Shown one piece after another: positions 9,387 through 19,000 of a DNA stretch of 64,000 bases. The stretch lies in NCBI GenBank assembly GCA_965216745.1, contig OZ244191.1:744001-808000 (forward strand), read 5' to 3'. A model generated the notes under the pieces. It ran no database searches, was not told the origin of the DNA, and worked only from the letters and a program-made list of their open reading frames with translations. How positions within the stretch are numbered: position 1 is the first letter of the stretch; every line of letters starts with the position of its first letter. The DNA is from G965216745 sp965216745. GTDB taxonomy: Bacteria > Pseudomonadota > Alphaproteobacteria > Rickettsiales > Anaplasmataceae. The position numbers and the translations under genes are program-made.

Positions 9387-10013
9387 ATGCGCGAGACTTT
9401 GGATCTAAAACATCAATACATAAATTCTATTTATGTGAAAGAAGATAAGGTTTTATCTAAAATACGTTCTTCTGTGCCAAAATCTATTCAACATATGCAG
9501 GTATCTGCATATGAAGGATCCTTGTTGAGTTTTTTGACTTTAATTGCTAAACCTAAAACAATAGTTGAAATAGGAACTTTGGTTGGATATTCTGCTGCGT
9601 GCATGTCTAAATCTATGTTGGAAGATTCTAATATTATATGTATAGAGAAGAATATTGAATATGCCAATATAGCTAAAATTAATTTATCTGCTTTAGATGT
9701 TAAATTTAAAATAATATGTGGAGATGCAATTGAAGTTCTTCCTGAAATAAATTGTGATATGGTATTTATCGATGCTGATAAAATTAATTATTGTAAGTAT
9801 TTAGATTGGTCCGAGAAACATGTTTCTAAAAATGGAATGATTGTTGCAGATAATACTTTTCTTTTTGGAGATTTATGGCATAAAGAACGTAAGTTTAACA
9901 CAAAATCTATGGTAATGAATGAATTCAATAATAGAATAACAGATATAACAAAGTATCATTCAATTGTATTACCTACTGAAGATGGAATGAGCGCCTCAAT
10001 TAAAATCACATGA
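9387..10013 (+). CDS. SAM-dependent O-methyltransferase (methyltransferase family 3)
   Basis: A 208-residue class I methyltransferase. VEIGTLVGYSAACMSKSM near 64-81 is the SAM-binding motif I of the caffeoyl-CoA/catechol O-methyltransferase family. ICIEKN supplies the acidic residue at the end of strand 2, and DMVFIDADK and IVADNTFLFGDLW are the metal-binding region characteristic of this family. The acceptor substrate is unknown; bacterial relatives methylate various hydroxyl compounds or tRNA. It sits 18 bases after purL and is probably translated from the same mRNA, although no shared pathway is evident. Confidence 0.85.
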   Translation: MRETLDLKHQYINSIYVKEDKVLSKIRSSVPKSIQHMQVSAYEGSLLSFLTLIAKPKTIVEIGTLVGYSAACMSKSMLEDSNIICIEKNIEYANIAKINLSALDVKFKIICGDAIEVLPEINCDMVFIDADKINYCKYLDWSEKHVSKNGMIVADNTFLFGDLWHKERKFNTKSMVMNEFNNRITDITKYHSIVLPTEDGMSASIKIT

Positions 10014-10099
10014 TAATGTTATATTCATTTATTTCTGATTCAGCATTTGTTCCCTATATATCTGATTTAGATCAACCAGATTGTTGATAAGGCTTTTTT

Positions 10100-10921
10100 A
10101 TGATTAACGTTAAAAAATCATATAATAACAAAAGTTCTAATAGATTGATTTATTTTATAAAAAATGATTTATTCGTCTCTAAAATCGTTTTATTATTTAT
10201 AGTATCTATATCTATGATTTCAATTTATAGAATCGATTCTAGATTTAACAACAAAATTCAATCTTTTGTTTTCGATGCTACAATGCATACAATGAATGTT
10301 TCTTATTATATTCCCAACACAATCAAATACATTCTATTGCAATTTACTGAATATTATAACATTAAACATAAATATGACACAATAATGCGTGAATATAAAC
10401 TCTTAGATCCACATTTGATTGAGAAGCTAGAAAGCGAAAATAAAAAATTATATGCATTATTGGATTTTATCGAAGATAATCAAATAAAGAGTCATATTAC
10501 TACTAAGTTGGTTACATCTTCTAAAAACAAATTTGGCAAATCTGCTTTTATTGCTTTAGGAACCAATAATGGGATACAAAATGATCAGGCGGTTGTAAAC
10601 GAAAATGGACTAATAGGTAAAATAGTTAATGCAACCGAATCATCTGCTAGAATAATGTTCATTACGGATATTAATTTTAGAGCAACTGTGATTACAGAAG
10701 AAACAAATCAAAAATCAATAATTTACGGTTCTGATGATTACCTATTGAAATTAAAATATTTAAATGAGTCTGTTAAATTAAGAATAGGCGAAAAAGTATT
10801 AACAACCGGTAATTCTCCTAATTTTGCTCCTGGATTATTAATTGGTAGGGTTGTTTCAAATTATGAAGTAAAACCTGAATTTAATTGGAGCGGGATTGAA
10901 TTTGTTACTATAGTCATGTGA
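10100..10921 (+). CDS. mreC: Cell-shape protein MreC
   Basis: A 273-residue MreC. A short cytoplasmic N-terminus is followed by one membrane helix (about 28-47), a coiled coil near 90-125, and the beta-rich periplasmic domain containing NGLIGKIVNATESSARIMFITD and SPNFAPGLLIGRVVS, both typical of MreC. MreC links cytoplasmic MreB to the periplasmic elongation machinery for peptidoglycan. No mreB, mreD, rodA or pbp2 lies in the window. AAGG seven bases before the ATG at 10100 supports the start. The 3' end touches zapE: ATGTGA contains the mreC stop and a possible GTG start. Its presence suggests some peptidoglycan or shape control survives in this reduced genome. Confidence 0.9.
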   Translation: MINVKKSYNNKSSNRLIYFIKNDLFVSKIVLLFIVSISMISIYRIDSRFNNKIQSFVFDATMHTMNVSYYIPNTIKYILLQFTEYYNIKHKYDTIMREYKLLDPHLIEKLESENKKLYALLDFIEDNQIKSHITTKLVTSSKNKFGKSAFIALGTNNGIQNDQAVVNENGLIGKIVNATESSARIMFITDINFRATVITEETNQKSIIYGSDDYLLKLKYLNESVKLRIGEKVLTTGNSPNFAPGLLIGRVVSNYEVKPEFNWSGIEFVTIVM

Positions 10922-10923
10922 AA

Positions 10924-11925
10924 ATGAATCTAATAGATCAATACAATTTAAAAGTATCTGAGGGAATTATAGAAAAATCATATCCACAGATAAAAATATT
11001 GCATGAATTACAGTCCATTACTCAGCCTAAACTTTGCTCTTATTTTTTTAATAAATCAGAGGGTTTGTATATATATGGAGGAGTAGGAACAGGCAAAACA
11101 ATGTTGATGGATATGTATTTTAATCAAGTGCCTACGTCTAAGAAATTAAGAAAACATTTTAGGGATTTCATGGATGAATGTAGAATCTCTTTAGATATGT
11201 TGTCTAATCAAGAAGATCCCATTGAAAAACTTGCAAAAAATATATGTTCAAGATATAAAGTATTGTGTTTAGATGAAATTAGCATAACAGACATTAGTGA
11301 TGCAATGATCTTTTTAAGATTGTTTTCTATATTGTTCAACCGATCTCTAATATTCGTAATGACTTCAAATCAATGTCCTAAAAATTTATATAAGTATGGA
11401 TTAAATAGAAATTTATTCTTACCTATCATAAAAACAATAAGCGATAAAATGAAAATACTAACTTTAAATATAGAAAAAGACTATAGAATGAAACAAATGA
11501 ATACTTTTTTTATAAAGAATGATATTCGGTTTTTAAAATTATTTTCTAAAATTACAAACTTTAAACCAACTGTAAGTCGTGATTTCAATGTATTAAATAA
11601 CGAATTTAGGATCAATAAATGTGTTGAGAATATAGCATGTATTTATGAATATCATGAAATATGCAAATATAACCTTGGGACACCTCACTATAAATGCATA
11701 TCGGAAAATTTTGAATGGTGTTTTATAATTGGATTATGTAAAATAAAAAGCAATGATGATTTATATAGATTCATTAAACTAATTGATATTTTTTACGATG
11801 CAAAAATTAAACTTTCTTGCATCTCTGAAGTACCAATTCAAAATATCTCAAGTAATAAGAATTTTGAGAGGTGTGCATCACGAATAATGCATATGTGTAA
11901 AAATGAAATAGAATTTTATTTCTAA
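10924..11925 (+). CDS. zapE: AFG1/ZapE-like cell-division ATPase
   Basis: About 333 residues. GGVGTGKT (about residues 52-59) is the Walker A motif and VLCLDEISITDISDAM is the Walker B region; MTSNQCPKNLYKYGLNRNLF matches the AFG1/ZapE signature (TSN.P..LY..GL.R..F). ZapE is a Z-ring-associated P-loop ATPase; the eukaryotic homologue AFG1/LACE1 works in mitochondrial protein quality control. A GTG at 10918 in the same frame overlaps the mreC stop and is an alternative start. The C-terminal part is more divergent and shorter than in Escherichia coli. It converges on tyrS, and the two stop codons overlap by four bases. Adjacency to mreC suggests a division/envelope operon. Confidence 0.85.
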   Translation: MNLIDQYNLKVSEGIIEKSYPQIKILHELQSITQPKLCSYFFNKSEGLYIYGGVGTGKTMLMDMYFNQVPTSKKLRKHFRDFMDECRISLDMLSNQEDPIEKLAKNICSRYKVLCLDEISITDISDAMIFLRLFSILFNRSLIFVMTSNQCPKNLYKYGLNRNLFLPIIKTISDKMKILTLNIEKDYRMKQMNTFFIKNDIRFLKLFSKITNFKPTVSRDFNVLNNEFRINKCVENIACIYEYHEICKYNLGTPHYKCISENFEWCFIIGLCKIKSNDDLYRFIKLIDIFYDAKIKLSCISEVPIQNISSNKNFERCASRIMHMCKNEIEFYF

Positions 11926-13103
11926 TCAGTAGGAACATAGATTATACTTTTATTTCCAAAAGATACTTTACATCGATATGTTAATATATGATTTGAATCA
12001 TTTGTTAGTTTTTCATCTATTTTGACTCCGTTATTACGTATAAGATTTTTAGACATAGTATTGGAATTAGCAAAACCAACGATAACAAGAAATTCTATAA
12101 GTCTTAGATTTTTTGAGCATTTTTTTTCTTTTAAAAAAGCTTCACTGTTTAGTTCAAATTCATGTTCGGCTCTAGTCAAAGCGTCATGAGCCATTTCTTC
12201 ACCATATACAACTTTAGAAGCTTCTGTTGCTAATTGCTTTTTTAGTTTATTTATCTTGTGTGGATCATTTCCGAGACATATCTGAGATATTTCGGAGGAA
12301 GGTATATCAGTAAATAAATACATGAACTTGATTATGTCTGCATCATCTGAGTTTCGAAAATATTGCCAAAAATTATAATAATTATCTTCACTTAACCATA
12401 TAGCACCATCTTCAGTTTTTCCCATCTTCTTGCCAGAAGAGGTTGTAAGAAGTGGAGTAGTGATGCCATATACTGTTCCTAGACCCAATTTTCGACATAA
12501 GTTAATACCTGAAACTATATTACCCCATTGATCAGATCCACCAAATTGTACGTTACAATTATGAAGCTTACAAAGCTCAGAAAAATCTAATGCTTGAAGA
12601 AGCATATAGTTGAATTCTAAGAAGCTCAGATGCTGTTTTCTATCCAATCTAAGCTTAACACTATCATATGATAACATGGTGTTAATAGAGAACAAACGAC
12701 CATATTTATCCAAAAGATCTAAATAATTAATTTGATCTAACCAGTCACTATTTTTAATAAATATAACCTTATCACCGCAAATTCGTTTTATTATAGATTC
12801 AATGCTTTTCATATTAAATTGAATCTCTTTTTGTGTTATTATAGGTCTTGATGAATCCTTTCCCGAAGGATCACCTACTCTTGTGGTTGCATCTCCCATT
12901 AGAGCTATTATTTTGCCGCCAAATTTTATAACAGCTCTTATAAGCATAATCTGTACCAAGCTTCCTATGTGTAAAGATGGTGCGGTGCAGTCAAATCCAA
13001 CGTAACACACAAGAGATTTTTGCTTGATAAAAGATTGAGCATCGGTGCATTGATATATATATCCACGAGACTTGAGGAAATTAAAAAAGTTTAATGCAGT
13101 CAT
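11922..13103 (-). CDS. tyrS: Tyrosyl-tRNA synthetase
   Basis: A 393-residue class I aminoacyl-tRNA synthetase. YVGFDCTAPSLHIGSLVQI (about 32-50) contains the HIGH-type motif as HIGS. QFGGSDQWGNIVSG near 186-199 is the tyrosine-specific pocket signature, and KKMGKT near 224-229 is the KMSKS loop in its KMGKT variant. A C-terminal S4-like RNA-binding domain follows (LIRNNGVKIDEKL). It charges tRNA-Tyr in the cytoplasm. Its length is slightly below the usual 400-420. It lies downstream of pepA on the same strand with a 23-base gap, so the two may be co-transcribed. Confidence 0.96.
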   Translation of the reverse strand: MTALNFFNFLKSRGYIYQCTDAQSFIKQKSLVCYVGFDCTAPSLHIGSLVQIMLIRAVIKFGGKIIALMGDATTRVGDPSGKDSSRPIITQKEIQFNMKSIESIIKRICGDKVIFIKNSDWLDQINYLDLLDKYGRLFSINTMLSYDSVKLRLDRKQHLSFLEFNYMLLQALDFSELCKLHNCNVQFGGSDQWGNIVSGINLCRKLGLGTVYGITTPLLTTSSGKKMGKTEDGAIWLSEDNYYNFWQYFRNSDDADIIKFMYLFTDIPSSEISQICLGNDPHKINKLKKQLATEASKVVYGEEMAHDALTRAEHEFELNSEAFLKEKKCSKNLRLIEFLVIVGFANSNTMSKNLIRNNGVKIDEKLTNDSNHILTYRCKVSFGNKSIIYVPTD

Positions 13104-13126
13104 ATAGAATTGAGTAGATACAAAAA

Positions 13127-14662
13127 TTATTCTGTTTTAGAATATTCTTGTGATTGTTTTAAAGCAAATTGATCAAGTATTGAAACCCCAAATCCAGTTG
13201 GACCTTTGGGACAAAGATCTAAATCATCCTTTGATGAATGTACACCAGCTATGTCAAGATGAGCCCATATTACATTTTTTTGCACAAATCTCTTTAAAAA
13301 TTGAGCTGCAGTAATTGCGTCTGCTCCATAACCTTTCATAGATACATTCTGCATGTCAGCAACATCAGAATTTATTTGTTTGTCATATTTGTCATCAAGA
13401 GGCAAAGGCCATAAAAGTTCTCCAGTATCCTTTCCGATGGATTTCAAAGAATCAGAAAAATCATCGTCATTAGAAAACAATCCCGCATAGTGAGTTCCAA
13501 GAGCAACTTCAACAGCGCCAGTTAAAGTGGCTATATCAATTAAATATTTTGGTTTTTTATACTCTTGTGTATACCACATAGCATCAGCTAAAACCAGTCT
13601 ACCTTCAGCATCAGTGTTGAGAATTTCAATAGTTTGTCCGGACATAGAAACCACAACATCCGAAGGTCTTTGAGCAGTAGATGAAATAGAGTTCTCAGCT
13701 AATGCTAAAACTCCAACAGCATTTATTTCATACTTGTTTTTTGCTATACTTGACATCGCACCAACAACTGCAGCTGAACCTGACATGTCATACTTCATAT
13801 CTATCATATTTCTAAATGATTTTAAGCAAAGTCCACCACTGTCAAATGTTATACCTTTACCTACAAAAGCTATTGGAGGATCGTTTTTATTGGGAGAACC
13901 ATTCCAATTAATTATAATCAAAAGTGGTTCATTCTCGCTACTTCTACCAACACCAAGTAAAGCATTCATTCCTAATTTAGACATTTCTTTTTGAGTCAAA
14001 ATTTCTACCTTAACACCTTCAACATTTTCAAAAGCATCTTGAACTATTTTTGAATAAGATTTAGGATACAAGTCATTAGGAGGCATAACGGAAAGTTCTC
14101 TTGCAAATAAAATACTGGATGCTCTGTTTAACATAGGCTGAAAATATTGTTTTGCAACTTCTTCATCTTCAGTCATAAAACATATAGTTTTCAAAACATC
14201 CTTTTGATCATCTTGTTTTGTTTTATAGGGTGTGAATTTAAATGACATCAACATAGCACCATATGCAATATTAGATGCAATAATATGTTGATTGTTTTTT
14301 GTTTCAATCAAAACGACTGGATCAGAGAAATTTGAAGATTTTAACTTGTTGTACATATAAGCACCAATAGATTGCCATGAGAGATTGTTTAAATTCTGTT
14401 CTTTGCCCAATCCAATGAATGTAACGAGACTGAGATCTGAACAAGTTTCAAACTTTTTATCGGGTATATATATGGCCAAAGACTGCTCCTTTTTTCCAGT
14501 AAAATCAGCCTTTGAAATTATAGAAGAAAGATATTTATTGCTCTGCAAATCTAATGCAGCAGCTCTACCAAAAAAATCAGTATCTTCAAAACAAAAAATG
14601 ACGAGAGAATTAGCCCTGGGCAAAGCTTCAGAATAACTAGAGAAAAAGACCTTAACAGACAT
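13127..14662 (-). CDS. pepA: Leucyl aminopeptidase (M17)
   Basis: A 511-residue M17 aminopeptidase, the expected length. The catalytic domain holds VGKGITFDSGGLCLK (metal-binding and catalytic lysine) near 265-279, the signature NTDAEGRLVLADAMWY near 351-366, and DIATLTGA nearby. The divergent N-terminal macro-like domain ends near residue 170. The enzyme is a cytoplasmic, manganese- or zinc-dependent hexamer that removes N-terminal residues from peptides, useful to an intracellular bacterium living on host amino acids and peptides. AAGG six bases before the ATG at 14662 supports the start. It is followed by tyrS. Confidence 0.96.
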   Translation of the reverse strand: MSVKVFFSSYSEALPRANSLVIFCFEDTDFFGRAAALDLQSNKYLSSIISKADFTGKKEQSLAIYIPDKKFETCSDLSLVTFIGLGKEQNLNNLSWQSIGAYMYNKLKSSNFSDPVVLIETKNNQHIIASNIAYGAMLMSFKFTPYKTKQDDQKDVLKTICFMTEDEEVAKQYFQPMLNRASSILFARELSVMPPNDLYPKSYSKIVQDAFENVEGVKVEILTQKEMSKLGMNALLGVGRSSENEPLLIIINWNGSPNKNDPPIAFVGKGITFDSGGLCLKSFRNMIDMKYDMSGSAAVVGAMSSIAKNKYEINAVGVLALAENSISSTAQRPSDVVVSMSGQTIEILNTDAEGRLVLADAMWYTQEYKKPKYLIDIATLTGAVEVALGTHYAGLFSNDDDFSDSLKSIGKDTGELLWPLPLDDKYDKQINSDVADMQNVSMKGYGADAITAAQFLKRFVQKNVIWAHLDIAGVHSSKDDLDLCPKGPTGFGVSILDQFALKQSQEYSKTE

Positions 14663-14797
14663 GTGTTACCTTACATCAAATAAGAAATTATATTATCACG
14701 ATATTATACCATAGAATTTGGTAGTCAATAGAGTGTATATAATAGAGTTATTTTATATTAAAACATGTAAGTTAATTAATAGACACTCAGGCAAGAT

Positions 14798-15370
14798 TTA
14801 TAGCAAGGACAGTATATAACTTCTTAAAGGGTTCATACCTTCGGACTTTCTTGCACTTGTGTTTAAAATTCTATGAGGGTTAGAATTATAATTTATAGAT
14901 TGTGTGCATAAATCAATCTCTTTCACAGAAACTTTGTCGCATTTTGTGATTATTATTGAATATTTAATTCTATTTAATTCAAGCCATTCTAAAACATTTA
15001 TATCTTTTGGAGAAATAGAACGCCTGACATCTATTAACAAAAACAAGATACTTAATTCCCTTCTATTACTTAAGTATTTTTCTATCGCCCCAGACCAATC
15101 ATCTCTAGGTATCTTAGAATAACCATATCCAGGAAAATCCACTATTATTAATTTGTTCCCTACGTTGAAGAAATTAAGACTTCTGGTGCATCCTGGTGTT
15201 TTAGAGCTGCGAGCTAAATTATTTCTATATGTAAGAGCGTTAATAATGGAAGATTTTCCAACATTAGAACGGCCAGCAAAAACAATCTCTGGAAGACCTG
15301 TTGGATTTGGTATAAAGCTTTGAGAGTTAGAAGAAAATAAAAACCTTGTCTCTTGTTTGAAAATGTTCAT
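14798..15370 (-). CDS. engB: Ribosome-biogenesis GTPase EngB/YsxC
   Basis: A 190-residue GTPase with all G motifs: G1 GRSNVGKSS near 33-41, G3 DFPGYGYSK near 78-86, G4 TKCDKV near 142-147 and G5 NTSARKSEG near 168-176. EngB (YsxC/YihA) assists late assembly of the large ribosomal subunit and is usually essential. Size is typical. It lies downstream of rpiB, separated by a strong terminator-like hairpin (15399-15435), so it probably has its own promoter in the 15371-15398 region or relies on read-through. Confidence 0.93.
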   Translation of the reverse strand: MNIFKQETRFLFSSNSQSFIPNPTGLPEIVFAGRSNVGKSSIINALTYRNNLARSSKTPGCTRSLNFFNVGNKLIIVDFPGYGYSKIPRDDWSGAIEKYLSNRRELSILFLLIDVRRSISPKDINVLEWLELNRIKYSIIITKCDKVSVKEIDLCTQSINYNSNPHRILNTSARKSEGMNPLRSYILSLL

Positions 15371-15398
15371 ATCAACATAACTCAGTAATAAATTTCAG

Positions 15399-15435
15399 AA
15401 AAAACATTCAAACATAAAAATCTAATGTTTGAATG
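15399..15435 (-). terminator. Rho-independent terminator after rpiB
   Basis: On the minus strand the inverted repeat CATTCAAACAT / ATGTTTGAATG (11 perfect pairs, 15435-15425 with 15415-15405, 9-base loop) is followed immediately by six T residues (15404-15399). It lies 17 bases after the rpiB stop. It is the clearest intrinsic terminator seen in the window. Confidence 0.85.
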
Positions 15436-15451
15436 AAAATTAAAACTATTT

Positions 15452-15913
15452 TCAATCAAAGAAAAATAATCTCTCGCCTAAGGAATTGAACTTGTCAACC
15501 CTATTAATATGCCTAGAACCTTCGAATTTAGTAGAAAGAAAAGCAATTGTAATATTTATAGCAAAGTCTTGAGATATAAAATCAGATCCCAAACACAGAA
15601 CATTAGCATTATTGTGATGTCTGGAAAGTTTTGCAGAATTAATGTTATGACACAAAGCAGCTCTCACAAACGAATATCTATTAGCAGACATGCTCATTCC
15701 TATCCCAGTCTTGCATATTAATATTGCAAAATCAGAAACATTGCTGACAAGATTACAGACAACTTTATGTGTGTAATCTGGATAATCCACATTAGAATCA
15801 GATTTATTACATCCACAATCCTGTATCATATATTGGGAAGATAATGATCTAACAAGCTTAGATTTTAAATCGAAACCTGCATGATCAGAAGCAATAGATA
15901 TTTTAAAGGTCAC
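15452..15913 (-). CDS. rpiB: Ribose 5-phosphate isomerase B
   Basis: A 153-residue RpiB/LacA-family isomerase that interconverts ribulose 5-phosphate and ribose 5-phosphate, the entry to PRPP and nucleotides. Motifs are ASDHAGFDLKSK at residues 8-19, DCGC and VDYPDYTHKV (residues 43-52), and ICKTGIGMSMSANRY near 66-80. The last holds the catalytic cysteine, although the usual CGTGIG is CKTGIG here. Translation appears to start at GTG 15913, because no in-frame ATG precedes the conserved SDHAG. A terminator follows the gene. Supply of ribose phosphate fits with purL, pyrB and pyrG in the same window. Confidence 0.93.
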   Translation of the reverse strand: MTFKISIASDHAGFDLKSKLVRSLSSQYMIQDCGCNKSDSNVDYPDYTHKVVCNLVSNVSDFAILICKTGIGMSMSANRYSFVRAALCHNINSAKLSRHHNNANVLCLGSDFISQDFAINITIAFLSTKFEGSRHINRVDKFNSLGERLFFFD

Positions 15914-16250
15914 AACGATTTATATTTTATAGATTAACCCAATACAATGATATGTATTAAATAAAATGGGTCAATCAATATTTTGAATCAATCAAACATT
16001 CAAAGCAAATATTAGTTAGTAAAGCAAGAGTTTTTACACTTAGTACATTAAAACTAATAATACGCAATATATCTATACAAATAAATTCATTATTTTTGTT
16101 GTGATGGATATATCAATGTATCGTTAATAAAATGCCAAATACAAGTGAATTAGATGCTTATATATTATAAATACAAATACATATATTATATAATATACAT
16201 TTATAGTTGAAAATGTTATATATGAATAGTATTTTGTAATTAATATTGAT
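15914..16250. other. Divergent intergenic region between rpiB and secG
   Basis: About 337 A+T-rich bases separate the divergent rpiB and secG genes, so promoters in both directions are expected. An imperfect nested inverted repeat lies near 15935-15970 (ACCCA...TGGGT enclosing AATACA...TGTATT). No RNA gene or additional coding frame is recognised. Confidence 0.35.
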
Positions 16251-16658
16251 TTGCAGGTATTTGTGATACTTTTTTTCTCTGTTGTTCAGATTATTATAGT
16301 GATATTTTTGGCTTGCCTTATTATTTCTCAAAATTCTTCCAATCTGGGTCTTTTCTCTAATACCGGAGGAACTTTTTCACCAGGTTCATCAAATCCTATA
16401 GCATCTAAAGCTACAATACTGTTTTTATGTATATTTTTCATTAACACCCTTTTTTTATGTAAATTATATATGAACGCTGGCTCTAAACTTGATTTGGCGC
16501 CACTTAATAATGAAGTCAAATCTTCGGGAATTTCAGAAGAAATACCACAATCAGATCCAAATATCTTGAAGGATGATAAACAATATTTGAATCAAAATAT
16601 AACAAATCAAGGTCAATCATTAAATAATAAAATAGAGATATTTGATGAAAAAAACTAA
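16251..16658 (+). CDS. secG: Protein translocase subunit SecG
   Basis: A 135-residue protein with two membrane segments (about 4-24 and 52-72) separated by the loop NTGGTFSPGSSNPIASKATI, typical of SecG: two helices joined by a Gly/Ser/Asn-rich turn. SecG stimulates protein export through SecYEG. The only plausible start in frame is TTG at 16251, since a stop lies eight codons upstream and the conserved QVFVILFF begins immediately. The polar tail of about 60 residues beyond the second helix is longer than in many homologues. Its 3' end overlaps pyrG by 14 bases, which implies translational coupling. Confidence 0.82.
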   Translation: MQVFVILFFSVVQIIIVIFLACLIISQNSSNLGLFSNTGGTFSPGSSNPIASKATILFLCIFFINTLFLCKLYMNAGSKLDLAPLNNEVKSSGISEEIPQSDPNILKDDKQYLNQNITNQGQSLNNKIEIFDEKN

Positions 16659-18282
16659 CTATATATTCGTCACTGGCGGAGTAATGTCGTCGTTGGGAAA
16701 AGGTTTATGTGCAGCAAGTTGTGCGTCATTGCTTCAAAATCTTGGTTTTTCTGTAAGAGTACGAAAGATGGACCCATATTTAAATGTTGATCCTGGAACC
16801 ATGAGTCCTGAGCAGCATGGAGAAGTATTTGTTACTCAAGACGGTGCGGAAACTGATATGGATTTTGGGCACTACGAAAGATTTACTGGATTGAATTCTA
16901 AACACGGTGATAATTTAACTACAGGAAAAGCATATTCTGATCTTATAGCTAGAGAAAGAAAAGGATTTTATCTTGGTAGAACTGTACAAGTTATACCCCA
17001 TTTAACTGATTTAATCAAAGAATTCATTATTGCTGATCTCGGTCAAATGGATTTTCTTATTTGTGAAATAGGAGGGACAGTTGGTGATATAGAGGCGCAA
17101 CCATTCATTGAGGCAATAAGGCAGCTAGCTTGTGACTTAGGGAGTGATAGAGTTTGTTATATACATTTAACTTTTCTTCCATATATTTCTGTAACACAAG
17201 AACTCAAAACAAAACCAACACAACACTCTGTCAAAGAACTTAATTCAATGGGAATAAGACCTGATATTATTTTATGTAGATCTGAGCAAAGAGCTTCGGA
17301 GTCAGATTGTAATAAAATTTCTATGTCATGCAATATAAGTAAAAAGCATGTAATACCTGCCGAAAATGTCAAAGACATTTATACTTTACCTATAAATTAC
17401 GCAAAGTCTAATTTACATGTTAGCATATTAAATAAATTTGGTATATCCACTATCAATGAAGTTGATTATTCCCATCTGATTAAAGTTTTAAATAAACCTA
17501 TTACAAATGGAATAGTAAAGATATCCCTGATATGTAAATATTCTTCTCCAGATGCCTATAGGTCTTTGATTGAATCACTCAATCATGCTGCTCTCAAAAA
17601 AAGTGTAAAACTGGAAATAAATTTTGTGAATTCTAAGTCTATTTCTCTAATCAACTTACATGACAGTTTGTTAGACTCTAATGCAATACTTGTTCCGGGA
17701 GGATTTGGAAAGCTTGGGATAGAGGGTAAAATTCTTGCAATACAATATGCTAGAACAAAAAACATACCATTTTTTGGCATATGTCTTGGAATGCAATTAG
17801 CTGTAATTGAATCCGCAAGAAATGTTGGTGGCTTTGGAGCAGCAAACTCAACAGAATTTGATTCTAATTGTAAAAAGCCCCTGATCGGACTTTTGTCGGA
17901 ATGGATGAGTGCAGATAAAATGAAAAAATGTTTTGCTTCTTCAAATATGGGTGGCACAATGAGGTTGGGTTCACATCAATGTTTGTTGGTTGATAATTCG
18001 AAACTACATAGCATATATAATTCTTTAAATATTTTCGAGAGACACAGGCATAGATATGAGGTTAATTCATCTTATCTTGATTTATTGAAGTCAACTGGCT
18101 TGTTATGCTCTGGATCTTCTGCAGACGGATTGTTGCCTGAAATATTCGAGCGCAATGATCATGATTGGTTTATCGGAGTTCAATTTCATCCTGAATTTAA
18201 TTCTAATCCTATGTCCCCACATCCTCTTTTTGCTTCTTTTGTAGAAGCAGCATTGAAAAATAGAAACTCACTTAAATCATGA
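16645..18282 (+). CDS. pyrG: CTP synthase
   Basis: A 545-residue CTP synthase, full length. The synthetase domain opens with NYIFVTGGVMSSLGKG (P-loop) and contains MDPYLNVDPGTMSPEQHGEV and EIGGTVGDIEAQPF. The C-terminal glutaminase domain shows the nucleophile elbow FFGICLGMQLAVIE with the catalytic cysteine, and the GVQFHPEF histidine/glutamate pair. It amidates UTP to CTP using glutamine and ATP. A TTG one codon earlier is in frame, but ATG 16645 is the natural start. It overlaps secG. CTP made here feeds cdsA and ispD, both present in the window. Confidence 0.97.
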   Translation: MKKTNYIFVTGGVMSSLGKGLCAASCASLLQNLGFSVRVRKMDPYLNVDPGTMSPEQHGEVFVTQDGAETDMDFGHYERFTGLNSKHGDNLTTGKAYSDLIARERKGFYLGRTVQVIPHLTDLIKEFIIADLGQMDFLICEIGGTVGDIEAQPFIEAIRQLACDLGSDRVCYIHLTFLPYISVTQELKTKPTQHSVKELNSMGIRPDIILCRSEQRASESDCNKISMSCNISKKHVIPAENVKDIYTLPINYAKSNLHVSILNKFGISTINEVDYSHLIKVLNKPITNGIVKISLICKYSSPDAYRSLIESLNHAALKKSVKLEINFVNSKSISLINLHDSLLDSNAILVPGGFGKLGIEGKILAIQYARTKNIPFFGICLGMQLAVIESARNVGGFGAANSTEFDSNCKKPLIGLLSEWMSADKMKKCFASSNMGGTMRLGSHQCLLVDNSKLHSIYNSLNIFERHRHRYEVNSSYLDLLKSTGLLCSGSSADGLLPEIFERNDHDWFIGVQFHPEFNSNPMSPHPLFASFVEAALKNRNSLKS

Positions 18283-18322
18283 GATATACTTTGTTGAAAT
18301 CATAGAAATATTTTAATTATTG

Positions 18323-19000
18323 CTAAATGCAATTTTCTGTTTTTGGATTGTATCCATCTACACTTATTTCTCCAATTTCAGTTCTGGGTGGTGATTCACT
18401 CAAATCGATGTATTTGCATGTTAATGGATATCTAAGATTATTTAACAATTCTTTTTTCGCTTCATTTTGGTATTTTTCGAATAATTCACTATCTTTTATA
18501 TCAAGCGTTTTTTGTTGTTTATTTAAGTCATTCATGTGCTCCATTACTGGTCCATATATTATAACATTAGCTTCTCTTGTGAAGTCTCTTTTAGAATGAG
18601 AAGGATATTTGTTAGTAAGGTATATAACATAAGTGTCAAGCTTTTTGAATACTTCATTGAAGTCACTAGAAACTTTAGATGGTAATTCCACTTCTCTTGA
18701 TAGTTTTGTGAAATTTTCTAAGGAATAATCATTAAAATCAAATGATAAATTTTTTTGTTGTGCTTTTGCTTTGAAAGTTTCGAGTTGAGAATGAATTTTT
18801 CTGTCTTGTTTAGGTTGGTGTAAAGTATTATGATTAAGTTGAAATGTTTGTAAATTGTTCGAGTTTGGATTTGGTTTCCTGTGATCTTCTACATCATTTG
18901 AAAGAGAAGCAAATAGGATAATGCAACAAACTGAAATAAATCCTATGATAAGGATTAAACAAAAAGAGATAATTTTTGTCATTACAGGTGACATATACAT
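18323..19000 (-). CDS. Orphan membrane-anchored protein with helical polar tail (225 aa)
   Basis: I do not recognise this protein. After two possible start methionines it has a single strong membrane segment (about residues 8-32, IISFCLILIIGFISVCCIIL) followed by about 190 residues of charged, Lys/Asn/Glu-rich, largely helical sequence with a Gln/His-rich stretch near 50-70. A single N-terminal anchor and a polar tail is the architecture of many genes in this island. The C-terminus contains PPRTEIGEISVDGYNPKTEN, the least simple part. It converges on pyrG. Localisation to the inner membrane with a large soluble domain is a prediction. No enzyme motif was seen. Confidence 0.6.
   Translation of the reverse strand: MYMSPVMTKIISFCLILIIGFISVCCIILFASLSNDVEDHRKPNPNSNNLQTFQLNHNTLHQPKQDRKIHSQLETFKAKAQQKNLSFDFNDYSLENFTKLSREVELPSKVSSDFNEVFKKLDTYVIYLTNKYPSHSKRDFTREANVIIYGPVMEHMNDLNKQQKTLDIKDSELFEKYQNEAKKELLNNLRYPLTCKYIDLSESPPRTEIGEISVDGYNPKTENCI

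Noticed and set aside
16328..16519. Minus-strand frame inside secG
   Set aside because: Antisense shadow of a coding region with no start signal.
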